The translations under genes were made by a program, and so were the position numbers. From Embleya scabrispora (lineage in GTDB: Bacteria > Actinomycetota > Actinomycetes > Streptomycetales > Streptomycetaceae), in assembly GCF_002024165.1 (NCBI RefSeq), contig NZ_MWQN01000001.1, positions 6,138,001-6,202,000 on the forward strand: 64,000 nt of DNA. Reading direction: 5' to 3'. Each line of letters begins with the position of its first letter. Position 1 is the stretch's first letter. The notes below the pieces were generated by a model that saw only the letters and a program-made list of their open reading frames with translations, ran no database searches and was not told the origin of the DNA. This document shows, one piece after another, positions 35,449-44,340 of this stretch.

Positions 35449-36462
35449 TCATTCCCTGTGTGTTCCGGCGGCCGGCGCCGCGGGGGCGGTGTCGCGGGTG
35501 ACCTCGATCAATGCGATGGTCCAGCGGAAACCCAGCCCGAAGCTCAGCACCAGGACGCGGTCGCCCGCCCGTGACGCGCCGGAGCGGAACAGGCGGTCGA
35601 GGCCGAGCAGGATGTCGCACGGGCCGGCGTGGCCGAGATGTCGGCCGAACGTCCAACTGGTGTCCTCGCAGCGCAGGTCGAGCGGGGACCCGGCGAGCAC
35701 GAGGTCGAGCACGATCGATCCGATCGCGATGGCCACGACGTGCGTGACGTCCGCGGGCTTCGTGTCGGTCTCGTCGAGGACGGACTCGACACACCGGCGG
35801 GTGGCGCGTTGCAGTGTGTCCATGTGCGGCATGAGTCCGCTGTCCTCGATCGGGAATGGACGACCGTTTCCGTCGTGCTCCTTCCGCGCCCGCGTCAGTA
35901 CTTCCAGGTGTGGCTCCACGACCTGGGCGGTCGCGGCCAGCCGGGCGAAGCCGGTGCCTCGGGTGAGTACGGCGGCGGCGCCGGTGTCGCCGGCCACGTA
36001 GCCCATGTTCCGGGCGCCGCCCCAGCGTTGCTCGGGGAATCGGGCGCCGACGGTGACCAGGGCGGCCTTCGCGGCGGGGCGGGCGGTGAGGTGTTCGGCG
36101 GCGACGATCAGCGCGGCGGCCCCGCCGTCGCTGGCGGCGCACAGTTCGTAGCCGATGGTGTGCGGACCGCCGAGCGCCCGCTGCATGTAGGTCGCGGGCG
36201 TGTAGTGGTCCTCGTCCTGGAAGTTGGCGTGTACGAGCAGGCTCAGGTCGGTGGTGGCGACGTCGGCATGGCGCAGCGCCTTGAGGCCGGCGCGGGCGGC
36301 CATCCGGGTCGGCGTATGGTCGGTCGCGATGGCGGCCGAGGTGAATCCGTTGAGCGCGGCCTGCCGCGGCGCGGCCGTCGACGCCTCGCCCGGATCGGGC
36401 ACCGGGACGATCGGCGGAATCCAGGCACCGGTGCCCGCGATTGTGATGTCCTGCCACAACAT
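35449..36462 (-). CDS. KAS III-like ketoacyl synthase
   Basis: A 337-aa thiolase-fold protein with the active Cys in YELCAASDGG near residue 112. The downstream GRHLGHAGPCDILLGL replaces the usual His-x-x-Asn region, as in secondary-metabolism KAS III enzymes. It could prime the PKS with a starter or act in acyl transfer or release. ATG 36462 follows AGGAGG; the PKS stop is 17 bp away. It is one of the galA-C genes in galbonolide nomenclature, but I am not certain which letter. Confidence 0.88.
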   Translation of the reverse strand: MLWQDITIAGTGAWIPPIVPVPDPGEASTAAPRQAALNGFTSAAIATDHTPTRMAARAGLKALRHADVATTDLSLLVHANFQDEDHYTPATYMQRALGGPHTIGYELCAASDGGAAALIVAAEHLTARPAAKAALVTVGARFPEQRWGGARNMGYVAGDTGAAAVLTRGTGFARLAATAQVVEPHLEVLTRARKEHDGNGRPFPIEDSGLMPHMDTLQRATRRCVESVLDETDTKPADVTHVVAIAIGSIVLDLVLAGSPLDLRCEDTSWTFGRHLGHAGPCDILLGLDRLFRSGASRAGDRVLVLSFGLGFRWTIALIEVTRDTAPAAPAAGTHRE

Positions 36463-36479
36463 CGCTGCCTCCTCGGCTG

Positions 36480-39400
36480 TCACGAAACGATCGATGGGCG
36501 GGCGTCGGCGAGGGGTCGGACGAGTTCGCCGGGGTGGTCCGGGTCGTGCGCGGCGACCGAGGCGATCCGGGCGAGTGTGCGACCTTCGGCGGTGGCGGCG
36601 GTCAGGACGCCGGTGGCGAAGTCGCAGTACAGGCGGATGGTCGGATGCTCCGCGCCGAGCCGGCAGTCGTTGCCCGGCCCGCCGAGGTCGACCTCGCCGA
36701 GACCGGCCATCGGGCCGACTCGGGGCGGGAGTTCGCCGATCGGTGGCAGCAACAGCAGGTGCACCATCGCGTCCAGCAGGATGGCGGGCACCATCGTGTC
36801 GCCCAGGGCCGGTGCCCAGGCGGCATGATCGAACCCGAACGCGGCGCTGTTCCCGTCGGCCCCGCGGGCGTGGTCGCGGGTGCCGGCGAACGGGCCGGTG
36901 AGCGAGATCGGCGGATCGGGTGTGTAGACGGGCATTGCGAAGTCGGGTTCGGGTCGGTGGGTCGAGGAGTCGGGGGGCGGGGCGAGCGTGGGATACCGCC
37001 GGGCCAGGCGCACGTTCGTTTCGCACAGAAGGTCGTTGAAGCGCAGGACTCGGCCGTTGCGGCCGACCCGGTGGGTCGTCATCCGGACGGCGACTTCGGC
37101 GCGATCCCGCCGCAGGCTCGTGACCCGGGCCTCGACCGTGACGGTGCGCGGCGGGCCGGTCGGTCCGACCGTGATCGAGGTTCGGCAGATGAGGTCGCGG
37201 AATCCGGTGACGACGAGATCGGGGCACACGAGCGCGGCGGCGCCGGCGGCGGCCTCGAGGGTGAACGTGCCGGGCAGGGTGTACTCGCCGTTGACCCGGT
37301 GGTGGCGCATCCAGCGGCCGTCCTGTTCGGCCAGGGTGCGGGGATCCCAGGTCTTGGTCAGGACGACCCAGCTCGTGCCGCGGTACAGGACGCCGTCGAG
37401 CAGGGGAGTGCGCAGGCCCGGATCCGGCGCGGCGGGCGGCGGCATGTCGGGAGTGGGCATGCGGAGGTCGTCGGGCGAGCCGTGTGCGGCGATCCCGCGG
37501 GTATGCAGCAGGGTGCGTTCGTCCTCGCGGACGAAGAACGTCACCCCGCCGGCCGGTGGACGGGCGACGGCGGCCAGGAACTGGGCGGATCCGAGCGCGT
37601 TGTCGATGTAGGCGTCCATGCGGTTGCGTTTGAGCGTTTCGCGCATCGTGATGCTGCTGGCCACGCCGGCTTCGAGCCAGCCGCTCCACAGGATCGCGAA
37701 CTCGTGCCGGTCGGGCGGTGCGTGGCGACGAGCCCGGGCGCTCGCGTATGCGAGGTATTCGTTGGCGGTGCAGTAGTCGACGTCGCCGGGTGCGGGCGCG
37801 AGAGCCGCGAGGGTGCCGAAGTTGACCCAGGTTCGGGGCGGGCGCCCGGCCAGGGCACGTTTGAGGTTGCGGTAGCCGGTCGCCTTGGTGGCCCGTACCG
37901 CGCGGAAGTCGGCGAGGGTTTTGGCATGCAGCGCGCGTGAGCGCAGCTCCAGGACGGTGTTGACGAGCAGGTCGATGTGCCCGTGTCGGTCCAGGACTTC
38001 GCCGAGGACGGCGGTGGTGCGCTCGGCGTCGAGAACGTCGCACACCCGGTGGTGCACCCGGTCGGCGCCGCACAGCTCGGCCAGCCGGCGCATGGTGCGA
38101 CCCACCTCCAGGCGCGCCTGGGCCCGCTCGTAGTCGGCGCGCAACTCGCCCACGGACGCGTCGGGGCGTTTGCGTCGTTCGGTGATGATGAACTCGGCCT
38201 GTGCCGGCAGGATTTCGTCGGGTTCCGGTGGTGGGGTGCGGCCGACGACGTACATGTGGGGTCGGTCGACGGCGTGGGCCAGCGCGTGCATGATCTCGGG
38301 GGTGATGCCCCGGGCGCCGCCGAAGGCGACCACGACCGCGCCGGGCGGAAGTTGGGCCCGCGGCGCGGGAACCGGTGCGGCGTTGTCGTCGACGACCGCC
38401 ATGGTGAGCCAGGTGCCCGCGCGGCAGGCCAGGGTGTGCGTGGGGACCTGGGCGCCGGCCGCTCGGGCCAGGAGGGCCAGGGCCGTTGCCGCGTCCGGTG
38501 TGTCGGTGAGCAGGGCCGCGCCGCCGCACTGGCGGATCTCGGCTCGGACGGAGCGGACGAGACCGACGATCAGCGCGCTCGACGGGGTCGGCAGGTCGTC
38601 CGGTATCGCCCCGAGCAGCGCGGCGGCGAGCGAGCCGCCGTTGCGCAGGGCGGGCAGTGCGGCCTGGAGCGTGGTGAACGTGAGGTCTTGGAGGGCCTCC
38701 ATGCGGGCGGTCTCGGCGTCGTCCGCGCCGTCGCCGTCGGGGGTGCCGTCGTCCTCGGGCAGTCGGGTCAGGATCCGGACGTGGCGGGGGATGAAGGCAA
38801 GGCCGGCCAGCGCGGTGGGCGCGTCCTCGGGCGGGACGTGGGTGGTGGCGCCGATGCCCGATGTCGGGGCCCAGACGGCGATGTCCGGGCCGCCGGCCGC
38901 GGCGGCGAGGTCGGGGGAGTCGGTGATCACGACGGTGCCCGGGGGGATCGCGGCCGCTGCCGCCTCCTCGGGGGGCGGGGTCGTCGGGACCAGGCGGACG
39001 GTTTGGCGGCGGCCGAGGTATTCCTCGGTGTGCTCCCGCCGGACGACCGAGTCGGGAGTGGTGTCCCCCTGCGACGCGATCCGGTCGGGTGCCGTGGACG
39101 CCGACACCGTGTGGTCGGCCCGTTCGGCCCGTTCGGCCCGAGGCGGTTGCGGCTCGGTCGGTGGGGCGAACCGGATCGGCGGTGATCCCGGGGCGGCGGG
39201 TGTGACGACGGTCGAGGTTCCGGTGACGACCGCCTTCAGGATCGTGAGCAGGGCGTCGAGCGAGAGGTAGGTGTGTCCGGTGTCGGTCAGTACGGGCAGC
39301 GCGTGCGCGGGCACGGCGCCGGCGTCGTCACCGGCGAGGCAGGTGGACAGGGTGCCCAGGATCGGCAGGCCGTGCTCGCGCGCGGTGGAGCGCCGGGCGA

Positions 39401-42400
39401 TGGCCAGGACGGCGGCGCCCTCCGCGATGGATCGGCCCTGCGGCACCAGGCCGGCGAGATGGCGATCCCACCCGCTGATCGGGCGCAGGCAGACCGCGCC
39501 GACCAGGGCGAGATCGCAGGCCCGGTGCCGGAGTTGGCGCAGGGCCAGGTCGAGGCCGGTGTGCGCGGAGTCCCGGTGCGCGTAGACGCTGACGCCCATG
39601 CCCCGGAAGTCGTAGTAGTTCGCGGCCCGGCCGGACAGGATGCAGGAGACCGCCCCGGTGAAGTCGTCCTCGTTGAGGTCGCCGGGAATCACCCCCGCGG
39701 CCTCCGCCATGCCCTTCGCGAGGTATTCCCTCAGCCGTCGCGCCTGCGCGGGGTCGGGCAGGATGTCGAACGCGGCGGCGCACTCGGTGGCGTGCACGCG
39801 CAGTGCGGCCCGGGTGTTGTGGGTGGTGGGCAGCGACGATCCGACGACGACCGCGGTCGTGGGTCGCAGGCGGTTGCCCGGCTCGCCGAGCCGCTCCAGC
39901 AGCGGGCCCAGGGCCTGGAGCGTCATCAGGTGCGCGGCGTCCATGTGCCGCATCGTCAGCGGTGGGATGCGTACCTGGCGCGGGGACGGCAGCGGATAGG
40001 GCAGCCCGAAGCCGGCGTCCGGGGGCGGGCCGCCGCCGGTGAGCCAGGCCGGCACATCCTCCGCGCCGAGACCGGGCAGGTGGGTGTTCCAGCCGACGAC
40101 GACCAGGTCCTCGGTGTCGGCGACGCCCGCCCCACCGCGCCGCGTCGCGGGCGCGGCCCGCGGCACACGGTCGGAGAGCACCACGTGTGCGTCGGCGCCG
40201 CCGAGACCGAACGCCGACACCCCGACCACACGCGGCCGGGTGTGCTCCGCCGGCCAGGGGGCCTCCACGAGCGGTACGGTCAGCCGCGAGCCGTCGCCGA
40301 GCACCGGGTGCGGATCGGTGACCACACACTGCCCGGGGATCGCCTCGCGCTCGAACGCGATCAGCGCGTGGGCGACCGAGACCAGGCCCGCGAGGACCCC
40401 GGTGTGGCCGAAGATCTGTTTGTTCGACGTCACCAGACACGCCCGCCGCCGCGGTCCCAACCGGGAGAGCAGCGAGCGCAGTTCGATCTCGTCACCCACC
40501 GGCGTCCCGGTGCCGTGGGCCACGATCCAGTCCACGTCGTCGGCCTCGACGCCCGCGTCGGCCCAGGCCCGGGCGATCGCCGATTCCTGGCCGCGGGTGG
40601 CCGGGGCGTGAATGCCCTTGCCCCGCCCGTCGGCGGCCAGACCGCTGCCCCGGACCACACCGAGCACCCGGTCGCCGTCCGCCACGGCCCGTGCGTACGG
40701 CTTCAGGGTGAGCATCACCGCGCCCTCGCCGATCACGGTCCCGTCGGCCGCCTGGTCGAACGGGCGTACGTTGCCGCTCATCGAGATGCCCTGGGCCCGA
40801 CAGAAGAGGGTGAACCCGATCGGCTCGATCACCGAGGTGCCACCGGCGAACGCCACGTCGCACGAGCCGTCGCGCAGTGCCTTGACCGCCGCGTCGAGGG
40901 CGAACAGGCCGCTCGCGCAGGCGGAGTCGAGGGTGAGGTGTTGGGCATCGTCGGGGATCAGTCCGCGTAGCGCGTTGCGGGAGACGGACGCGGGCAGGTA
41001 CGCCTGCGGGTTTCCGCCGTCGCCGGCGTAGTGCGCGTCGATCGCCTGGTCGGCCGACTCGGCCAACCAGTCGCCTTCCCGGTCGGCCGGGATCGCCTCG
41101 CGGACCATGCGCCGGTACTCGTCGCCGAGCACCACGGCCTGGGAGCCGAGTCCGGTCTGGTCGTGGATGCCGGTGGTCGCGACGAACCAGCGGTCGGTCG
41201 GGCGCCGGCCCACTCCGGCCAGGGCTCGGACGGCGCAGTGGCGCAGCCAGCGGTTGGTGCGCGGCCACCCCGGGTGGTCGACGTTGCCGTGCGGTTCGGT
41301 GATCGAGGCGGGGTCGGGTACGAAGTTCCGGACGTAGCCGGCCTCGCGAACGTAGAAGGCGTCGGTGTCATCGCGGGTGGGTGCCCAGAAGTGCTTCAGG
41401 TCGAAGGCGGACGGCTCACTGCGGATCGGGGTGCCCTCACGCAGCCGATCCCAGAAGTCGTCGGTGGAGTTCGCACCCGGCAGGACCAGGCCGAGGCCGA
41501 CCACGGCGATCGCCTCGGGGTCGAACCGCGGCGTCGGATCGGGTGTCGGGGATGGCGTCGTGTCGGGCCCCGAGCGCGCCGCCTTCGGTGGTTCGGGGCC
41601 GGACCCGTCCGCCTCGGGCGGCGCGGTTCGCGCCGCCACCGACGGGATCGGTCGGCCGCGGGCGGGGATACCCACGCGGTCCGCCAGCTTGCTGTGCAGG
41701 CGGGCGCCCTGCATGCCGCCGATGGCTATGCCACCGTCGGCGACGATGGTCTGTCCGGTGATGAAGCCGGAGTTCGGGTGGAGGAGGTGGACGATCAACG
41801 TGGCGGCCTCCGGTGTCGAGAGGGCACGGCTCATCAGTTCGCTCGTCGTGGCCGGGTCGCCCAGGGCCGCCGGGGGATTGTCCAGGTTCTCGACGAACTC
41901 GCTGTCCACGGTGCCCAGTTGCACGGTGTTGACGCGGATGCCCTGGGGGAGGAGTTCGAGGGCCAGGTAGCGGACCAGCGATTCCAGGGCTGCCTTGGTG
42001 ACCCCGCCGGGGCCGTATCCCGGGATCGGCAGGTGGGCGCCGACGCTGGACAGGCACAGGATGTTCGCGTTGTCCCGGCCGGCCATCAACTCGGCCGCCC
42101 GGCGCGAACAATGGTAGGCCGCCATCACATTGGTCGACCACGCCCGTTGCCAGTAGGTGTCGTCGATGTCGAGCAGGGGGAGGAACGCGCCGCCGGCGGC
42201 GTTGTTGATCAGGATGTCCAGGCCGCCGTGCCGCTCGGCCACCAGATCGAAGATGCGGTCGATCTCGCCGGTCTTGGCCACCGAGGCGCGGATGAACTCG
42301 CAACTGTGGCCGCCCTGTTCGAGCTCAGCCTCGAGCAGCTTCGCCTGCTCGACGGAGTGGAAGTAGTTGACGATCACGTGGGCGCCGTCGCGCGCCAGCC

Positions 42401-42482
42401 GGCGGACGATGTCCGCGCCGAGGCTTCTCGCCGCGCCGGTGACCAGGGCGATCCTCCCGCGGAGGTGGTCGGTGTCGGTCAT
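36480..42482 (-). CDS. single-module iterative PKS: FabL-like SDR, KS, CLF-like domain, KR, DH
   Basis: 2000 aa. Residues 1-260 are a FabL-type SDR (TGAARSLGADIV; YGPGGVTKAALESLVRYLA; ends GQTIVADGG), likely the enoyl reductase. Residues about 330-775 are an active KS: Cys522 in DSACASG, HGTGTPVGD, NKQIFGHTG. Residues about 790-1080 are a second thiolase fold lacking the Cys (SVYAHRDSAHTG), resembling a chain-length factor. Residues about 1380-1600 are a KR (VVAFGGARGIT; VDYCTANEY). Residues about 1640-1990 are hot-dog DH (HHRVNGEYTLPG). There is no AT, ACP or thioesterase. ATG 42482 overlaps the AT-ACP stop. The set matches the galbonolide single-module PKS. Confidence 0.9.
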   Translation of the reverse strand: MTDTDHLRGRIALVTGAARSLGADIVRRLARDGAHVIVNYFHSVEQAKLLEAELEQGGHSCEFIRASVAKTGEIDRIFDLVAERHGGLDILINNAAGGAFLPLLDIDDTYWQRAWSTNVMAAYHCSRRAAELMAGRDNANILCLSSVGAHLPIPGYGPGGVTKAALESLVRYLALELLPQGIRVNTVQLGTVDSEFVENLDNPPAALGDPATTSELMSRALSTPEAATLIVHLLHPNSGFITGQTIVADGGIAIGGMQGARLHSKLADRVGIPARGRPIPSVAARTAPPEADGSGPEPPKAARSGPDTTPSPTPDPTPRFDPEAIAVVGLGLVLPGANSTDDFWDRLREGTPIRSEPSAFDLKHFWAPTRDDTDAFYVREAGYVRNFVPDPASITEPHGNVDHPGWPRTNRWLRHCAVRALAGVGRRPTDRWFVATTGIHDQTGLGSQAVVLGDEYRRMVREAIPADREGDWLAESADQAIDAHYAGDGGNPQAYLPASVSRNALRGLIPDDAQHLTLDSACASGLFALDAAVKALRDGSCDVAFAGGTSVIEPIGFTLFCRAQGISMSGNVRPFDQAADGTVIGEGAVMLTLKPYARAVADGDRVLGVVRGSGLAADGRGKGIHAPATRGQESAIARAWADAGVEADDVDWIVAHGTGTPVGDEIELRSLLSRLGPRRRACLVTSNKQIFGHTGVLAGLVSVAHALIAFEREAIPGQCVVTDPHPVLGDGSRLTVPLVEAPWPAEHTRPRVVGVSAFGLGGADAHVVLSDRVPRAAPATRRGGAGVADTEDLVVVGWNTHLPGLGAEDVPAWLTGGGPPPDAGFGLPYPLPSPRQVRIPPLTMRHMDAAHLMTLQALGPLLERLGEPGNRLRPTTAVVVGSSLPTTHNTRAALRVHATECAAAFDILPDPAQARRLREYLAKGMAEAAGVIPGDLNEDDFTGAVSCILSGRAANYYDFRGMGVSVYAHRDSAHTGLDLALRQLRHRACDLALVGAVCLRPISGWDRHLAGLVPQGRSIAEGAAVLAIARRSTAREHGLPILGTLSTCLAGDDAGAVPAHALPVLTDTGHTYLSLDALLTILKAVVTGTSTVVTPAAPGSPPIRFAPPTEPQPPRAERAERADHTVSASTAPDRIASQGDTTPDSVVRREHTEEYLGRRQTVRLVPTTPPPEEAAAAAIPPGTVVITDSPDLAAAAGGPDIAVWAPTSGIGATTHVPPEDAPTALAGLAFIPRHVRILTRLPEDDGTPDGDGADDAETARMEALQDLTFTTLQAALPALRNGGSLAAALLGAIPDDLPTPSSALIVGLVRSVRAEIRQCGGAALLTDTPDAATALALLARAAGAQVPTHTLACRAGTWLTMAVVDDNAAPVPAPRAQLPPGAVVVAFGGARGITPEIMHALAHAVDRPHMYVVGRTPPPEPDEILPAQAEFIITERRKRPDASVGELRADYERAQARLEVGRTMRRLAELCGADRVHHRVCDVLDAERTTAVLGEVLDRHGHIDLLVNTVLELRSRALHAKTLADFRAVRATKATGYRNLKRALAGRPPRTWVNFGTLAALAPAPGDVDYCTANEYLAYASARARRHAPPDRHEFAILWSGWLEAGVASSITMRETLKRNRMDAYIDNALGSAQFLAAVARPPAGGVTFFVREDERTLLHTRGIAAHGSPDDLRMPTPDMPPPAAPDPGLRTPLLDGVLYRGTSWVVLTKTWDPRTLAEQDGRWMRHHRVNGEYTLPGTFTLEAAAGAAALVCPDLVVTGFRDLICRTSITVGPTGPPRTVTVEARVTSLRRDRAEVAVRMTTHRVGRNGRVLRFNDLLCETNVRLARRYPTLAPPPDSSTHRPEPDFAMPVYTPDPPISLTGPFAGTRDHARGADGNSAAFGFDHAAWAPALGDTMVPAILLDAMVHLLLLPPIGELPPRVGPMAGLGEVDLGGPGNDCRLGAEHPTIRLYCDFATGVLTAATAEGRTLARIASVAAHDPDHPGELVRPLADARPSIVS

Positions 42483-43948
42483 CGTGCGGCAACCTCCGCC
42501 CGAGCGCGCACCACGGTCTCCGCGATCCGGCGCAGGGTGGCGAGGGTCAACAGGGAGGTGTCCGCCCGTAGATCGGGAAGGTCGAACCGATCGGACACCC
42601 GCCCGAGCAGGGCCACCTGCTTGAGCGACTCCACTCCCAACTCTGACTCCAGGCCGTCGTCCGCACCGAGCAGATCCGGCGGATATCCCAGGAAGTCGCC
42701 GTAGAGCACTCGCAGTTCGTCCAGTACCGCGTCGTAGTCGAGCCCGCCGGGCGCCGAGGCGGCCGGCACGGCAGCGGGGACCGCCGGCGCCGCAGTCGTG
42801 AGCGCCGGGTCGGCGGCGGGGTTCTCGTACGCCACGGGAGGCGTCGGCGCGGAAACACCGGCGGACCGCCTCGGGGGCAGGGCGGGGAGGGTGACCGTCG
42901 CGGCGGCCGCTGGTGCGCTCACGTGAGCGGCGCGACCGTTGGCGGAAGGCGCGGGCGGCGCGGGCACCCGCTCGCGGAACAGCCCACCCCGGGACGGACC
43001 GGCGGCCAACGATCGCACCGCCTCGAACGGATCACCCTCGCTCAGCGGAACCACACACCTCACACCCGGGACGGACGCCTCGACGAACTTGGTGACGACC
43101 GGCCATTCGCCGCACTCCACGAAGGCGTCGACACCACCCGCGTGCAGGTCACGGATCGTCTGCAACATCCGCACCCGGGCGGTGAGCGCGCCCGCGACCA
43201 GGTCCACGGGGTCGTCGTCGCCGACGTCCCGGCCCAGCCATGGGGAGCACACCCGCCAACGCCCGGTGCCGTACGGTACCCGCGGCGCGCTCGCCCGCAG
43301 GTCCCGCGCGGCATGCACCATCGCCGGGGTGTGCGTCGGATGCGGGACATCAAGCCGCAGACTCGGCCACCCCAGAGTGTCCGCCACCCGTTCCACGAAC
43401 TCGATCAACGGCTCCGGGCCGCTGAGCACACTCTGCCGAGGAGCGTTCTCGCAGGCCAGCACCAGGTGGGGATGGTCGAGCAACCCGGCGAGCGACTGCG
43501 CTCGGCGGCCGTCGACACCGACCGCGAGCATCTTGCCGCCCCAGCCCTGTCGGGTCAGCGCCTGCGAGCGAGCCACGGCCAGGCGCGCGGCGTCCTCCAC
43601 GGCCAGGTGTCCCGCGGCCGCCAGGGCCCACAGTTCCCCGATGCTCTGCCCGACGATCGCGACCGGCCGGACCCCCTCGGCGACCAGCATGTGGTGGGTC
43701 GCGAGGCTGACCGCGTAGATCTCCAGATACTGCACCTCGGGACCGCGGCGGTCGCTCGTCCCGTTGTCCTCGATCAGCCGGGGACTGATCTCGGGCAATC
43801 CCATTTCCCGGGCCGCCTTGTCGATCCGGGACAGGGATTCGCGTACGGTCTCGTAGCGGTGGTGGAAGTCGCTCAGGATGCCTGCGCGCGGGGCAGGCAC
43901 CGTACCGGGCATGACGAAGACAGAGTCCATCACGTGCGTCACCCTCAT
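42479..43948 (-). CDS. PKS acyltransferase-ACP protein
   Basis: 489 aa. The N-terminal acyltransferase has Ser102 in GQSIGELWALAAAGH, with Gln where most ATs have His, RQSVLSG, and HPTHTPAMVH. A Pro/Ala linker (about 310-395) leads to a C-terminal ACP with Ser441 in ELGVESLKQVALL, resembling ACPs of PUFA-type synthases. It is expected to select methylmalonyl-CoA/methoxymalonyl-ACP extenders and carry the growing chain for the adjacent KS protein. ATG 43948 or ATG 43930 could be the start. Confidence 0.88.
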   Translation of the reverse strand: MRVTHVMDSVFVMPGTVPAPRAGILSDFHHRYETVRESLSRIDKAAREMGLPEISPRLIEDNGTSDRRGPEVQYLEIYAVSLATHHMLVAEGVRPVAIVGQSIGELWALAAAGHLAVEDAARLAVARSQALTRQGWGGKMLAVGVDGRRAQSLAGLLDHPHLVLACENAPRQSVLSGPEPLIEFVERVADTLGWPSLRLDVPHPTHTPAMVHAARDLRASAPRVPYGTGRWRVCSPWLGRDVGDDDPVDLVAGALTARVRMLQTIRDLHAGGVDAFVECGEWPVVTKFVEASVPGVRCVVPLSEGDPFEAVRSLAAGPSRGGLFRERVPAPPAPSANGRAAHVSAPAAAATVTLPALPPRRSAGVSAPTPPVAYENPAADPALTTAAPAVPAAVPAASAPGGLDYDAVLDELRVLYGDFLGYPPDLLGADDGLESELGVESLKQVALLGRVSDRFDLPDLRADTSLLTLATLRRIAETVVRARAEVAAR

Positions 43949-44340
43949 TCCGTCCCACCGGCCGGCGATGTCTCGTCGGCGGCCGGAGTCCTGAAACGCC
44001 ACGTCGGTGCGACGACGTCGACGGCACGAGCACGTTGGTCGTGCGATACCCGGGCGGCAGGGCCGCCGAAATGCGAGCGGGTATGCGGTGCCGTTGTCCC
44101 GAACGTTTCGTCGCCACCAGGAATGGGTTGCCATGCCCACGCCGAAAATCAGTCTCGGATCCAATGTGGGAAGGTGGCCAGACCATTCTCTGCTCATCCA
44201 CTGCTCGGTTCTGCTCACCGCGGGCTCGCACGACTCGACCGCCACGGCGGCGGGACGGGCGGATGGACCCGGCCGAGGAGACCGTGCCACCGCCCGAGAC
44301 GGCGATGTCACGGCATCCGCGAGCCGCGTCCGCAATGAGG
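43949..44340 (-). other. upstream control region of the polyketide operon
   Basis: 392 bp without a supportable gene, between the regulator stop and the AT-ACP start. It should hold the promoter of the nine-gene minus-strand operon. An inverted repeat pairs GCGATACCCG (about 44040-44049) with CGGGTATGC (about 44078-44086). No consensus promoter is certain. Confidence 0.4.

Noticed and set aside
35449..38529. 1026-codon minus-strand frame joining PKS 3' end and KAS III
   Set aside because: Only its last 337 codons (KAS III) are real. The upstream part is an out-of-frame reading of the PKS KR/DH region, and ATG 36462 has a strong AGGAGG site.
36480..43948. PUFA or enediyne synthase as the identity of the PKS
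   Set aside because: The KS/CLF/KR/DH arrangement recalls PUFA synthases, but there are no PfaD-type ER, tandem ACPs or enediyne-associated genes. The KAS III, P450, Rieske and methoxymalonyl genes fit galbonolide much better.
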